This document shows, piece by piece, positions 37,119 to 45,132 of a stretch of 64,000 bases of DNA. Under the pieces are notes generated by a model, which ran no database searches, was not told the origin of the DNA, and worked only from the letters and a program-made list of their open reading frames with translations. Position numbers and translations under genes: made by a program. Numbering within the stretch: position 1 is the stretch's first letter; each line of letters begins with the position of its first letter. The stretch is from Streptomyces roseolus (lineage in GTDB: Bacteria > Actinomycetota > Actinomycetes > Streptomycetales > Streptomycetaceae), in the NCBI RefSeq assembly GCF_014649855.1, contig NZ_BMTV01000006.1, positions 16,449 to 80,448 of the forward strand, in the 5' to 3' direction.

Positions 37119-37864
37119 GGCAGAAGTCCTTCCAGTACGAGGACGAGGGCGACGAGCCCCGCGAGGAGGCCGCCCGTCGCCGCGAGGAACGGGCGGGAGA
37201 CGGGCGCCTCGGGCAGCAGGACCCGCAGGGTGCCGTCGTAACCGCGCCCGGCGAGTCCGGTCTGGAGCCGCTGCGCCCGGTCGAAGGCCCGCACGAACGA
37301 GGTCGCGCCGAGCCCCGCCAGCGAGCGCCACACCGCGGCCCGGGTCGTCGCCCCGAGCCGCGCCGCCTGCGCCTGCCGCACCTTGCCCTGCGCGTCGAGC
37401 AGCAGGAACACGATCCGGTACATCACCAGGGCCACGTCCACCACCGGCGCCGGCACCCCGGCCCGTACGAGCCGCGGCAGCACGTCCGACACCGGCGTGG
37501 TGAAGGCGAAGAGCAGCACGCCCAGCGAGGCCGACGCCGTCCGCAGCAGCAGCTCCCCGGCGTGCACCGGACCGTCCGGCGCCCAGGCGACGAGGCCACC
37601 GGGCCCGCCCACCGAGAACAGCAGCGGAACGGCGCCCGTGACGCAGAAGCCCAGCGGGATCCGGAAGGCCCGCCACAGCTGCCGGCCCGGCACGCCGGCC
37701 GGACCGAGCAGCACCGCGAGGGTGGCCGCGGCGACCAGCGGAGCCCCCGGCCAGGGCGGCAGGCACACCGCGCACAGCGTCAGGCCGAACCCGAGGACGG
37801 CCTTCTCCGCCGGATGGCGGCGGCGCCAGCGACTGCTGTGCGCCGCCGCGTCGATCGGCAGCAT
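37115..37864 (-). CDS. cbiQ: Cobalt ECF transporter T component
   Basis: 249 aa with several membrane helices and the two CbiQ coupling helices with A-R-G motifs visible as RQAQAARLGA and LQTGLAGRGYDG. It links the ATPase to CbiM. It starts 6 nt after the cbiN stop and overlaps cbiO by 4 nt. Confidence 0.93.
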   Translation of the reverse strand: MLPIDAAAHSSRWRRRHPAEKAVLGFGLTLCAVCLPPWPGAPLVAAATLAVLLGPAGVPGRQLWRAFRIPLGFCVTGAVPLLFSVGGPGGLVAWAPDGPVHAGELLLRTASASLGVLLFAFTTPVSDVLPRLVRAGVPAPVVDVALVMYRIVFLLLDAQGKVRQAQAARLGATTRAAVWRSLAGLGATSFVRAFDRAQRLQTGLAGRGYDGTLRVLLPEAPVSRPFLAATGGLLAGLVALVLVLEGLLP

Positions 37865-37870
37865 CGGCGC

Positions 37871-38227
37871 CTACGCGTCCTTGTCCGCGTCCGCGGCGGG
37901 CGCGCCGCCCTCCGTACGGGCCGCCGCCCGCTCCTCGCCCTGCCGCCGCCCGCGCCGCAGCCCGAAGTAGTAGGCGAGGACACCGGCGCCGAGCGCCGCC
38001 TGGAGCGCGAACAGCGCCGACTCGATCTCACCGGACGGCGGCTCGTACAGCGGCGAGAACCACGGCTCGTAGTCCGGCTCGATCTCCGTGATCGCCGTCT
38101 CCGCCTCGGCGTCGGCGCCGGCGAACGGTTCCTCCTTGTGGTCGCCGAGCCCCAGCGCCAGCGGCAGCACGGCCAGCGCCGCCACCAGGAGGAGCAGCAG
38201 ACCGTTGATCTTCGTGTTCCTGCTCAT
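37871..38227 (-). CDS. cbiN: Cobalt ECF transporter auxiliary protein CbiN
   Basis: 118 aa: N-terminal membrane helix (INGLLLLLVAALAVLPLAL), the conserved acidic loop with FAGADAEAETAITEIEPDYE and PWFSPLYEPPSGEIESALF, then a second helix (LQAALGAGVLAYYFGL). This is the full CbiN pattern; it inserts into the CbiM metal pocket. The ATG overlaps the cbiM stop (ATGA). Confidence 0.94.
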   Translation of the reverse strand: MSRNTKINGLLLLLVAALAVLPLALGLGDHKEEPFAGADAEAETAITEIEPDYEPWFSPLYEPPSGEIESALFALQAALGAGVLAYYFGLRRGRRQGEERAAARTEGGAPAADADKDA

Positions 38228-38925
38228 CACGCCGCCGCCTCCTCGCGCCGGTCCGCCGCCTTCGGCGCGGCGAGCACGCCGAGCCGCAGCAGGTCGCCCT
38301 TGCTGGACTGGGTGAGCAGCCGCATCACCAGGACGGTCAGCAGCCCCTCGCTCACCGCGAGCGGGATCTGCGTCACCGCGAAGATCCCGCCGAACTTGGC
38401 GAGCGAGCCCGCCACGCCGCTGCCCGGGTCGGGGAAGGCGAGGGCCAGCTGGACGCTGGTCACGCAGTAGGTGGAGAGGTCGGCGACGAACGCGCCGGAG
38501 AACACCGCCGCCATCAGCGGCGCCCCGGCCCGCCGGACCAGCAGGTACGTGCCGTACCCGGCCCACGGTCCGACGATCGCCATCGAGAAGACGTTCGCGC
38601 CGAGCGTGGTCAGCCCGCCGTGGGCGAGCAGCAGCGCCTGGAACAGCAGGGTGATCGTGCCGAGCACCGCCATGATCGGCGGCCGGAACAGGATGGCGCC
38701 GAGCCCCGTGCCCGTCGGGTGGGAGCAACTGCCCGTCACCGACGGCAGTTTGAGGGCGGAGAGCACAAACGTGAAGGCGCCCGAGGCACCGAGCAGCAGG
38801 GTGGACTCGGGGTTGGCGCGCACCTCGCGGGTGAGCGCGCGGACGCCGTGGACGACGAACGGAGCCGATGCGACGCCCCAGGCGGCCGCGTGGACGGGGG
38901 GCAGATACCCCTCGGCGATATGCAT
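38227..38925 (-). CDS. cbiM: Cobalt ECF transporter substrate-specific component CbiM
   Basis: 232 aa membrane protein starting [10 protein letters not shown], where the N-terminal Met-His of CbiM is the Co2+ ligand, so the start at 38925 is firm. The second metal site is in the SCSHPTGTG loop. First gene of the cbiMNQO operon, preceded by a 5' leader with a cobalamin riboswitch. Confidence 0.95.
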   Translation of the reverse strand: MHIAEGYLPPVHAAAWGVASAPFVVHGVRALTREVRANPESTLLLGASGAFTFVLSALKLPSVTGSCSHPTGTGLGAILFRPPIMAVLGTITLLFQALLLAHGGLTTLGANVFSMAIVGPWAGYGTYLLVRRAGAPLMAAVFSGAFVADLSTYCVTSVQLALAFPDPGSGVAGSLAKFGGIFAVTQIPLAVSEGLLTVLVMRLLTQSSKGDLLRLGVLAAPKAADRREEAAA

Positions 38926-38930
38926 GATCG

Positions 38931-38943
38931 GGAGACCCTCTCC
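38931..38943 (-). promoter_or_regulatory. Hairpin covering the cbiM ribosome binding site
   Basis: On the minus strand GGAGA-GGG-TCTCC directly before the cbiM ATG. The GGAG that should pair with 16S rRNA is in the stem, so it may be the expression platform switched by the riboswitch. Confidence 0.5.
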
Positions 38944-38969
38944 AGCACCTCGTGGATGGACAACGCGCC

Positions 38970-39137
38970 CTGGCCGGTCTCCTGGCTGACGGTAGTGCCG
39001 CCCGACTCCGCCTTCCCACCCCGCGACGGTCTCCCGCGGCGGAACAGTGGCTTCCCCGAGGGGATGGAGCCGGACCTCCCGATCACAGTGGCGAGGGCCG
39101 CACCGGTACTGCACCGGTTTCCCGAACACCAAGGCCC
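38970..39137 (-). ncRNA. Cobalamin (B12) riboswitch of the cbiMNQO operon
   Basis: Read on the minus strand, the leader shows the ordered conserved elements: a 5' GGTG-containing arm, CGGTGCGGCCCTCGCCACTG, a second GCCACTG, GGGAAGGCGG, and the B12 box TCAGCCAGGAGACCGGCC (about 38972-38989). The 5' end agrees with the promoter at 39142-39171. Adenosylcobalamin binding should lower cobalt uptake. Confidence 0.93.
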
Positions 39138-39141
39138 TGTG

Positions 39142-39171
39142 ACATTAGTGTGTTGACCTGCTTCATCACAA
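39142..39171 (-). promoter_or_regulatory. cbiM operon promoter
   Basis: Minus strand: TTGTGA (39166-39171), 18-nt spacer, TAATGT (39142-39147). The predicted start, about 39135, coincides with the 5' edge of the riboswitch. Confidence 0.65.
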
Positions 39172-39220
39172 TGCGGGGTCGGTCACTCGCGCTCCGGAAC
39201 GCCGATCCGGCGCCCGACGC

Positions 39221-40036
39221 TCAGCCCTGCGCCCGCACCGACAGCTCCTGCCAGTCGGCCCAGGTCTCGAGACGGTCGGCGTAGACCTGCGGCAGCATCT
39301 CGTTGCCCTGGGTGCCGAGGAAGACGCGCAGCGGCGGGGCGTCCGAGTCGACGACCTCCAGCAGCGCCCGGCCGGCGGCGGCCGGGTCGCCGAGGTCCAG
39401 CGCCGCGGTGAAGGCGCCGAGCGCCTCGCGGACGCCGTCGTACGCCGGGATCGGCTCCGACCGGACGGCCGAGGGGCCGCCCCAGTCGGTGGCGTACGCG
39501 CCCGGCTCGACCAGCGTGACCTTGATGCCGAGGCCCGAGACCTCCTGCGCCAGCGACTCGGTCAGCCCCTCCAGCGCCCACTTCGACGCGTGGTAGCCAC
39601 CGACCAGCGGCCAGGCCGCGACGCCGCCGGTGGAGGAGATCTGCACGATGTGCCCGCCGCCCTGCTCGCGCAGGTGCGGCAGCACGGCCTGGGTCACCCA
39701 GAGGGCCCCGAAGAGGTTGGTCTCCAGCTGGTCGCGCAGCGCGCGCTCGGTCAGCTCCTCCACGGCGCCGAACAGGCCGTACCCGGCGTTGTTGACGACC
39801 ACGTCGAGCCGGCCGAAGTGCTCCCTGGCCCGCCCGACGGCCGCGAACACCGCCTCCTTGTCGGTCACGTCCAGGGGCAGGGCGAGCACCGCGTCGCCGT
39901 ACCGCTCCGACAGGTCGGAGAGGCTTCCCGCGTCGCGGGCGGTGGCGGCGACCCGGTCCCCGCGGGACAGGGCGGCCTCGACGAACCGCCGGCCGAAGCC
40001 GCGCGACGAACCGGTGACGAACCAGACCTTGCTCAT
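39221..40036 (-). CDS. SDR family oxidoreductase
   Basis: 271 aa classical short-chain dehydrogenase. NAD(P) motif VWFVTGSSRGFGRRFVEAAL (4-23), with the Arg-containing pattern that favours NADP; NNAGYG; active site SSTGGV ... YHASKWAL. Substrate unknown. The ATG at 40036 has GGAG 6 nt upstream; an ATG 12 nt upstream is less well placed. It is divergent from the AraC-type regulator, its likely controller. Confidence 0.93.
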   Translation of the reverse strand: MSKVWFVTGSSRGFGRRFVEAALSRGDRVAATARDAGSLSDLSERYGDAVLALPLDVTDKEAVFAAVGRAREHFGRLDVVVNNAGYGLFGAVEELTERALRDQLETNLFGALWVTQAVLPHLREQGGGHIVQISSTGGVAAWPLVGGYHASKWALEGLTESLAQEVSGLGIKVTLVEPGAYATDWGGPSAVRSEPIPAYDGVREALGAFTAALDLGDPAAAGRALLEVVDSDAPPLRVFLGTQGNEMLPQVYADRLETWADWQELSVRAQG

Positions 40037-40222
40037 GGGTGTCTCCATCGAATCGGTAGGGGCTCCGGGACTTCGCGGTCGGCGGGGCCGGATGCCGGGC
40101 GGTGCTCTCGCGCCCCGCCTCGGGCTCCACCCTAGGAAGCCGCGAACAGACGATCCATGACGGAGGATCTCGGATTTTTGCCCATGCGTCTCATCCACTC
40201 CTACGGAAAGTGGGTTCTCGCC

Positions 40223-40228
40223 TACGCT
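40223..40228 (+). promoter_or_regulatory. -10 box TACGCT for a leaderless araC-type transcript
   Basis: TACGCT ends 7 nt before the ATG at 40236 and no ribosome binding site is present, so the transcript is probably leaderless. GATCC (40152-40156) and GGATC (40165-40169) form a candidate site in the same divergent region. Confidence 0.45.
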
Positions 40229-40235
40229 CCCCGCC

Positions 40236-41180
40236 ATGGACGTACTCGCCGACATCATGGCCGCGACCCGGTTCACCGGGGTGCTCCTCAACCAGCTGCG
40301 CTCCGGCCGGCCCGACTGGGGCTGCGGGATCGCGCCCATGCCCACCGCGGGCTTCCACCTGGTCGCCGAGGGCGTCTGCTGGCTACGCGTACCCGGCCGG
40401 GCACCGCTGCGGCTCGTCCCCGGCGACCTGGTGCTGCTGCCGCACGGCGACCCGCACGAGCTGACGGGCACCCCCGAGGCGGTCGCCGTGGCCTATCCGG
40501 ACCTGGAGGCGGCCCATCCGCCGGGCCGCGAGGGCGTCGTCGACCTCGGCGGCGACGGACCGGTGGTGCGCGTCGTGTGCGGCAAGTTCGCCCACGAGGG
40601 CACGGCCGGACGGCACCCCGTCCTGGCCGCCCTGCCCCGGGTCGTCCACCTCCCCGGCATGAGCGCCGACCCCGAACTCCAGGCCACCGTAAGGCTGATG
40701 ATGGCGGAGACCACCCGCCGTCGCCCGGGTGCGCAGGCCCTCGCGACGAGGCTCACCGACGTGCTGTTCGTGCAGGCGGTCCGCGCCTGGCTGGAGCGCG
40801 GCGCCGACGGAGAACCGGGGGAGCCCTCCTGGCTGACGGCCCTGCGCGACCCCCGGATCGGGACCTCGCTCTCCCTGATGCACGAGGAGCCGCAGCGCGC
40901 GTGGACGGTGGAGGGCCTGGCCCGCGCCGTGACCATGTCCCGGGCCGCGTTCGCCCGCCGGTTCAAGGACCTCGTCGGCAGCACCCCGCTCGCCTACCTG
41001 GCCGAGCTGCGCGTCGACCTGGCCGCCCGCCTCCTCCGCGACACCGACTCCCCGGTCGGCGACATCGCCCGATCGGTCGGCTACGCCTCCGAGTTCGCCT
41101 TCTCCCGGGCCTTCTCCCGCCGGCACGGCCTCCCCCCGGGCCGCTACCGCCGTCACGTACCCGCTCCGGTGGGCACGTGA
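40236..41180 (+). CDS. AraC family transcriptional regulator
   Basis: 314 aa. An N-terminal cupin domain of the AraC_binding_2/cupin_6 type (about 10-190, with LVPGDLVLLPHGDPHEL) and a C-terminal double HTH (about 215-305, VEGLARAVTMSRAAFARRF ... VGDIARSVGYASEFAFSRAF). This subgroup usually activates the adjacent SDR gene in response to aldehydes or aromatic compounds. It is divergent from the SDR gene. Confidence 0.94.
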   Translation: MDVLADIMAATRFTGVLLNQLRSGRPDWGCGIAPMPTAGFHLVAEGVCWLRVPGRAPLRLVPGDLVLLPHGDPHELTGTPEAVAVAYPDLEAAHPPGREGVVDLGGDGPVVRVVCGKFAHEGTAGRHPVLAALPRVVHLPGMSADPELQATVRLMMAETTRRRPGAQALATRLTDVLFVQAVRAWLERGADGEPGEPSWLTALRDPRIGTSLSLMHEEPQRAWTVEGLARAVTMSRAAFARRFKDLVGSTPLAYLAELRVDLAARLLRDTDSPVGDIARSVGYASEFAFSRAFSRRHGLPPGRYRRHVPAPVGT

Positions 41181-41222
41181 CGGCGGATGTGCGACGAGGC
41201 GGCGCGGGCCGGCCCTCGCGGG

Positions 41223-41630
41223 TCAGACCTTGCGGTAGCCGTACGCCTCCGAAGCGGCGGCGGCGACCGCGTCGAGGTCGCCGCCGGCGCTCGCCGTCAC
41301 CAGGGCGGCCACCGCGCCCTCGACGAAGGGGGCGTCCACGAGCCGGGCCCCCGCCGGGAGTTCGTCGCCCTCCGCGAGGAGTGCCTTCACCGTGAGGACC
41401 GCGCTGCCCAGGTCCACCAGGAGCGCCACCCCGGCGCCCGCGTCGACGGCCTCCGCCGCCGCGGCGATCAGCCCGGAGCTCGTCCCCAGACCGCCGTCGG
41501 GGAGGCCGCCGGCCGCGGCGACCGGCGCCAGGTCGCCGCCGCCCGCGAGCCCGCGGGCCAGCTCCGCGACGGCGTCGGCGACGGCCGCGCTGTGCGAGAC
41601 CAGCACGATCCCGACCCTGCCCCCGCTCAT
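41223..41630 (-). CDS. dhaM: Dihydroxyacetone kinase phosphoryl-donor subunit DhaM (EIIA-like)
   Basis: 135 aa EIIA-Man fold with the phosphorylated His13 in VGIVLVSHSAAVAD. It carries phosphate from HPr to DhaL in the PTS-dependent DHA kinase. It lacks the HPr and EI extensions of E. coli DhaM. The ATG overlaps the dhaL stop (ATGA). Confidence 0.93.
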   Translation of the reverse strand: MSGGRVGIVLVSHSAAVADAVAELARGLAGGGDLAPVAAAGGLPDGGLGTSSGLIAAAAEAVDAGAGVALLVDLGSAVLTVKALLAEGDELPAGARLVDAPFVEGAVAALVTASAGGDLDAVAAAASEAYGYRKV

Positions 41631-42238
41631 CCGGCCGCCGCCTCCTCCAGGGCCGCGAACAGCAGCACCGAGGACGTCGCCCCCGGATCCCGGTGCCCGA
41701 CCGACCGTTCGCCGAGATAGCTGGCCCGGCCCTTGCGGGCGCGCAGCGGCACGGTCGCGAGCGCGCCCGCCTCCGCCGCGGACCGCGCGGCGGCGAACGA
41801 CTCGCGCAGCGCCTCCACGGCCGGTGTCAGCGCGTCCAGCATCGTCTTGTCGCCCGGGACCGCCCCGCCGAGCCGCCCGACCGCCGCGACCCCGGCGGCC
41901 AGCGCGTCGGCCAGCTCCGCCCGCGAGACCTCGCCGGCCTCGCCGAGCGCCTTCCCGGCCCGCCGCAGCAACGTCCCGTACAACGGCCCCGAGGCCCCGC
42001 CCACGGTCGCGATCAGCAGCCCGCCGGCGGTGACGAGGACCGCGCCCGGCGTCGCGGGCGGCTCCTTGGCCAGGGCCTCGGCCACGGCGGCGAACCCGCG
42101 CTTCAGATTGGCCCCGTGGTCCGCGTCGCCGATCGCCGCGTCCAGGTCGGTGAGCCGTCCGGCCTCCCGCTCCACGGCCGCCGCGACGCCGTCCATCCAC
42201 CGCACCGCGAAAGCGGCGCCGTACGTCTCCGTGCTCAT
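41627..42238 (-). CDS. dhaL: Dihydroxyacetone kinase subunit DhaL
   Basis: 203 aa, ADP-binding subunit: DAAIGDADHGANLKRGF holds the Mg-binding Asp/His motif, and GGASGPLYGTLL and SYLGERSVGHRDPGA are the typical conserved loops. It transfers phosphate from DhaM to DhaK-bound dihydroxyacetone. Starts 7 nt after the dhaK stop. Confidence 0.95.
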   Translation of the reverse strand: MSTETYGAAFAVRWMDGVAAAVEREAGRLTDLDAAIGDADHGANLKRGFAAVAEALAKEPPATPGAVLVTAGGLLIATVGGASGPLYGTLLRRAGKALGEAGEVSRAELADALAAGVAAVGRLGGAVPGDKTMLDALTPAVEALRESFAAARSAAEAGALATVPLRARKGRASYLGERSVGHRDPGATSSVLLFAALEEAAAG

Positions 42239-42245
42239 CGCCCGC

Positions 42246-43232
42246 TCACCGTCCCCAGCGCAGCGCGGGGGTGGCCACCGGCGCGTCCCACAACCGCAGC
42301 AGCTCCTCGTCGGCGGCGCACACGGTCACCGAGCAGCCCGCCATGTCGAGCGACGTCACGTAGTTCCCGACCAGCGTGCGGGCCACCGGCACCCGCCGGG
42401 CGTCCAGCACGCGCCGCACCTCCGCGTTGAACCCGTACAGCTCCAGGAGCGGCGTCCCGCCCATCCCGTTCACCAGCAGCAGCACCGGGTCCGAGGGCCG
42501 CAGGTCGTCCAGGACGGCGTCGACGGCGACCTCGGCGATCTCCCCCGCGGTCATCATCCCGCGCCGCTCCCGCCCCGGCTCCCCGTGGATGCCGACCCCC
42601 AACTCCAGCTCGCCCGGCGGCAGATCGAAGGTCGGGCCGCCCTTCGCGGGCGTGCTGCACGCGCTCAGCGCCACCCCGAACGACCGCGACCGCGTCACCA
42701 CCCGCCGCGCCAGCGCCTCCACCCGCTCCAGCGGCGCGCCCTCCTCGGCCGCCGCCCCCGCGATCTTCTCCACGAACAGCGTGGCCCCGGTCCCGCGCCG
42801 CCCCGCCGTGTACAGACTGTCCGTCACGGCCACGTCGTCGTCCACGAGCACCTTGGCGACCTGGATGCCCTCGTCCTCGGCGAGCTCGGCGGCCATCTCG
42901 AAGTTCAGCACGTCCCCGGTGTAGTTCTTCACCACGAACAACACCCCGGCCCCACTGTCCACGGCCGCCGCCGCCCGCACCATCTGCGTCGGCACCGGCG
43001 ACGTGAACACCTCCCCGGGGCAGGCCCCGTCCAGCATCCCCGGCCCCACGAACCCCGCGTGCAACGGCTCGTGCCCCGAACCGCCCCCCGAGACCAGCGC
43101 CACCTTCCCCGCGACCGGCGCGTCCCGCCGCACCACCACCCGCTGCTCGACGTCCACGGTCAACTCCGGATGAGCCGCGGCGAGCCCCCGCAGCCCATCG
43201 GCCACGACGCTCTCCGGCACATTGATCAGCAT
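42246..43232 (-). CDS. dhaK: Dihydroxyacetone kinase subunit DhaK
   Basis: 328 aa. VSGGGSGHEPLHAGFVGPGM is the substrate-loop motif and ELGVGIHGEPG carries the His that binds dihydroxyacetone covalently. First gene of dhaKLM. The ATG at 43232 is annotated; GAGGAG lies 12 nt upstream, so a TTG at 43238 (adding Met-Arg) would have better spacing and may be the true start. The operon converts dihydroxyacetone to its phosphate for glycolysis. Confidence 0.96.
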   Translation of the reverse strand: MLINVPESVVADGLRGLAAAHPELTVDVEQRVVVRRDAPVAGKVALVSGGGSGHEPLHAGFVGPGMLDGACPGEVFTSPVPTQMVRAAAAVDSGAGVLFVVKNYTGDVLNFEMAAELAEDEGIQVAKVLVDDDVAVTDSLYTAGRRGTGATLFVEKIAGAAAEEGAPLERVEALARRVVTRSRSFGVALSACSTPAKGGPTFDLPPGELELGVGIHGEPGRERRGMMTAGEIAEVAVDAVLDDLRPSDPVLLLVNGMGGTPLLELYGFNAEVRRVLDARRVPVARTLVGNYVTSLDMAGCSVTVCAADEELLRLWDAPVATPALRWGR

Positions 43233-43238
43233 TCTCAA

Positions 43239-43762
43239 CGGTGTCTCCTCGCGAGGCTGGAAGATGGGCCCGTGGCCTGTGCTTTCGCAGGTCAACGGCT
43301 GCGCGTGGGAAAGTCGACCCGGGCGGTTCACGGCGGTCGGGGGCGGCTTCCGCCGGTACGGACGCCGAGTGGACGCCGACTCCGGTGACGGTGCGTCAGA
43401 TGCGGAACCTCCTCGACTTGGACGGGTCCGACCGGTCCCTGTGGGCAGTATCGGCCTTGCGGCGGCGAAGGTCACGCAGATCCGGCGGACGCTCGCCCAC
43501 GGGTGGGGCACGTGGGGCGGTCGTCGACGCCTGTGCGGGCCCGGCACAGGTCGCCCACCGGGGGACGCCGGCGCACCACCGCCCAGGAGATCGTGGGGGA
43601 CCCGGAGGCGGAAGGGCACCCCCGTACCGAGGGGGCGTCGGCACGGGCGTCGAGGCGCGGGCGGCCCTGGACGCGGCCACCGGAGCGGCGTGTCAGATCG
43701 AGAGCGCTGCGTGGTCAAGGAGGTGAACCAGCACCGTCCTCGTCCAGCAGAAGGAGCTTCCC
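43239..43762. other. 524-nt intergenic region between dhaK and the DoxX gene
   Basis: It must hold the leftward dhaKLM promoter. TTGACC on the minus strand at 43290-43295 is a possible -35, with no good -10 at canonical spacing. Frames crossing it have poor starts and look like shadows. I see no RNA gene or repeat. Confidence 0.5.
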
Positions 43763-44119
43763 GTGTTCGCCACCTATGTCGTGATCACCGTCCTCACCTC
43801 GGTCGTCAACGGTTCGGCCGCCGTCGCCAACCTCATCGGCCACGACTGTCCGAAGAGTCAGGCGGACAAGCTGGGCGTCCCCCGGTCCTGGACGCGTCCG
43901 CTCGGCATCGTGCCGGCCCTGGGGGCCGCGGGGCTGGTGGCCGGGTTCGCCGTGCCCCTGCTCGGCAGGGCCGCGGCCGTCGGCCTCGTGCTGTACTTCC
44001 TCGGTGCGCTGTGGGCCCACCTCCGGATCGGCGACCGCCGGCTGGGCGTATGGGCCGTCTTCTTCTGCCTGCCCGTCGCCGCGCTGGCCGTGAACCTGGC
44101 CCACCACGGCACCTGGTGA
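43763..44119 (+). CDS. DoxX family membrane protein
   Basis: 118 aa with four membrane helices (for example ATYVVITVLTSVVNGSAAVA and VGLVLYFLGALWAHL) in the DoxX-like layout. Family roles include redox and oxidative-stress membrane complexes; the specific role is unknown. The GTG start has AAGGAG 6 nt upstream. It converges with the MerR gene. Confidence 0.88.
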   Translation: MFATYVVITVLTSVVNGSAAVANLIGHDCPKSQADKLGVPRSWTRPLGIVPALGAAGLVAGFAVPLLGRAAAVGLVLYFLGALWAHLRIGDRRLGVWAVFFCLPVAALAVNLAHHGTW

Positions 44120-44294
44120 CCGGACCACGACCGGAGAGGGACCGCCCTCCGGCCCGATCCGGGCCGGTACGCCCGGGCCGGGACCACTCTGGACGGGAGC
44201 GGACGGGAACGGACGGGTCAGCCGGGGCGGTGCCCCGGACGGGACGCGTACGGCGACCGCACCGCGCACGCGCTGGGTCCCCGGTGAGCGGAAG

Positions 44295-44708
44295 CTAGCG
44301 GCGGGTGGCCGGAGCGTCCTGCTCCAGGCGGGCGCCCAGCGTCTCGGCGAAGTCCTCGGCCCGGGCCAGCTGGACGCGGAGCTTCTCCACCTGCTCGGCG
44401 GCGGCCCGCCGGTAGGTCCGTACGCGCTCCAGCAGCGCTTCGCGCTCGTCGGGGGCGAGGTCGGCGTCACCGTCGAGGCGGTCGGTGGCGTCCAGGAGGT
44501 CGCGCATCTGGTCCAGGGTGAAGCCGAGGGGCTTCATGCGGCGGATGACCATGAGGCGGGCGACGTCGGTCTCGGTGTAGAGGCGGAAGCCTCCCTGGGA
44601 GCGGGCGGAGGGGGCGACCAGGCCGGTCTCCTCGTAGTGGCGGATGGTGCGCAGGGACAGTTCCGTCCGCGCGGCGACCTCGCCGATCTGCATGTGCTTG
44701 TCGTCCAT
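44295..44708 (-). CDS. MerR family transcriptional regulator
   Basis: 137 aa. The N-terminal winged HTH starts MQIGEVAARTELSLRTIRHY and holds GFRLYTETDVARLMVIRRMK; a long dimerisation coiled coil (about 80-115) follows. No Cys-based metal site is visible, so it is not a typical metal sensor. The ATG at 44708 is used; the Met at 44693 is possible. A 24-bp near-palindrome 57 nt upstream is surely its operator. The divergent SulP gene and the nearby DoxX gene are candidate targets. Confidence 0.93.
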   Translation of the reverse strand: MDDKHMQIGEVAARTELSLRTIRHYEETGLVAPSARSQGGFRLYTETDVARLMVIRRMKPLGFTLDQMRDLLDATDRLDGDADLAPDEREALLERVRTYRRAAAEQVEKLRVQLARAEDFAETLGARLEQDAPATRR

Positions 44709-44764
44709 GGCCGCGTCCCTGGCCCTTCTTCCGTAGCGGGCCGCGTCCGCGCCACCTCGCCGAT

Positions 44765-44788
44765 CTCTACTCTAACGTTAGGGTAGAG
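44765..44788. promoter_or_regulatory. MerR operator, 24-bp near-perfect palindrome
   Basis: CTCTACTCTAAC followed by GTTAGGGTAGAG: 11 of 12 positions are self-complementary, centred on AACGTT. The right end is followed by TAGAGT (44784-44789), a possible -10. It fits a MerR-type site placed over a divergent promoter. Confidence 0.8.
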
Positions 44789-44881
44789 TTGCCGGTGAGG
44801 GTGGTCGGACCGCCCCGCTGTTGCCGCTTCCGGGGCCGATGGCGCTCCCGGCGAAGATCCGATTCTTGCAGGAGAGAGGGC

Positions 44882-44926
44882 GTGCGCGAGCCCATGACGC
44901 CGACCGCCGCCGCCTGCCCGCCGTGA
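44882..44926 (+). CDS. Possible 14-aa leader peptide before the SulP gene
   Basis: GTG-initiated MREPMTPTAAACPP with AGGAG 7 nt upstream, stop at 44924-44926, about 200 nt before the SulP start. It contains one Cys near the end. CCCCGC (45003-45008) and GCGGGG (45023-45028) could form a hairpin in the spacer. If translated, it could couple anion-transporter expression to cysteine supply. Weak evidence; coding by chance is possible. Confidence 0.35.
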   Translation: MREPMTPTAAACPP

Positions 44927-45132
44927 CTCTTCGTCCCTCGACGTGAGCCGCCGGACGGCCCGTGTGCGTTTCCGCCTCGCGTCCGTCCTCAACGACTCCC
45001 GGCCCCGCTGTCCGGGCCGTCCGCGGGGTGCCGCCCCGGCCCCCGTGTCTCCTTTCCGTACGCCCCGCCCTGCCCTGCCGTGAGGGGTGTGCCCGAGTAC
45101 GACAGGTACGCGTCTCCTTGTCTTCTGCTGCT

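Noticed and set aside
43396..43680. Minus-strand frame between dhaK and DoxX
   Set aside because: No ribosome binding site, biased Pro/Arg/Ala composition, no conserved feature.
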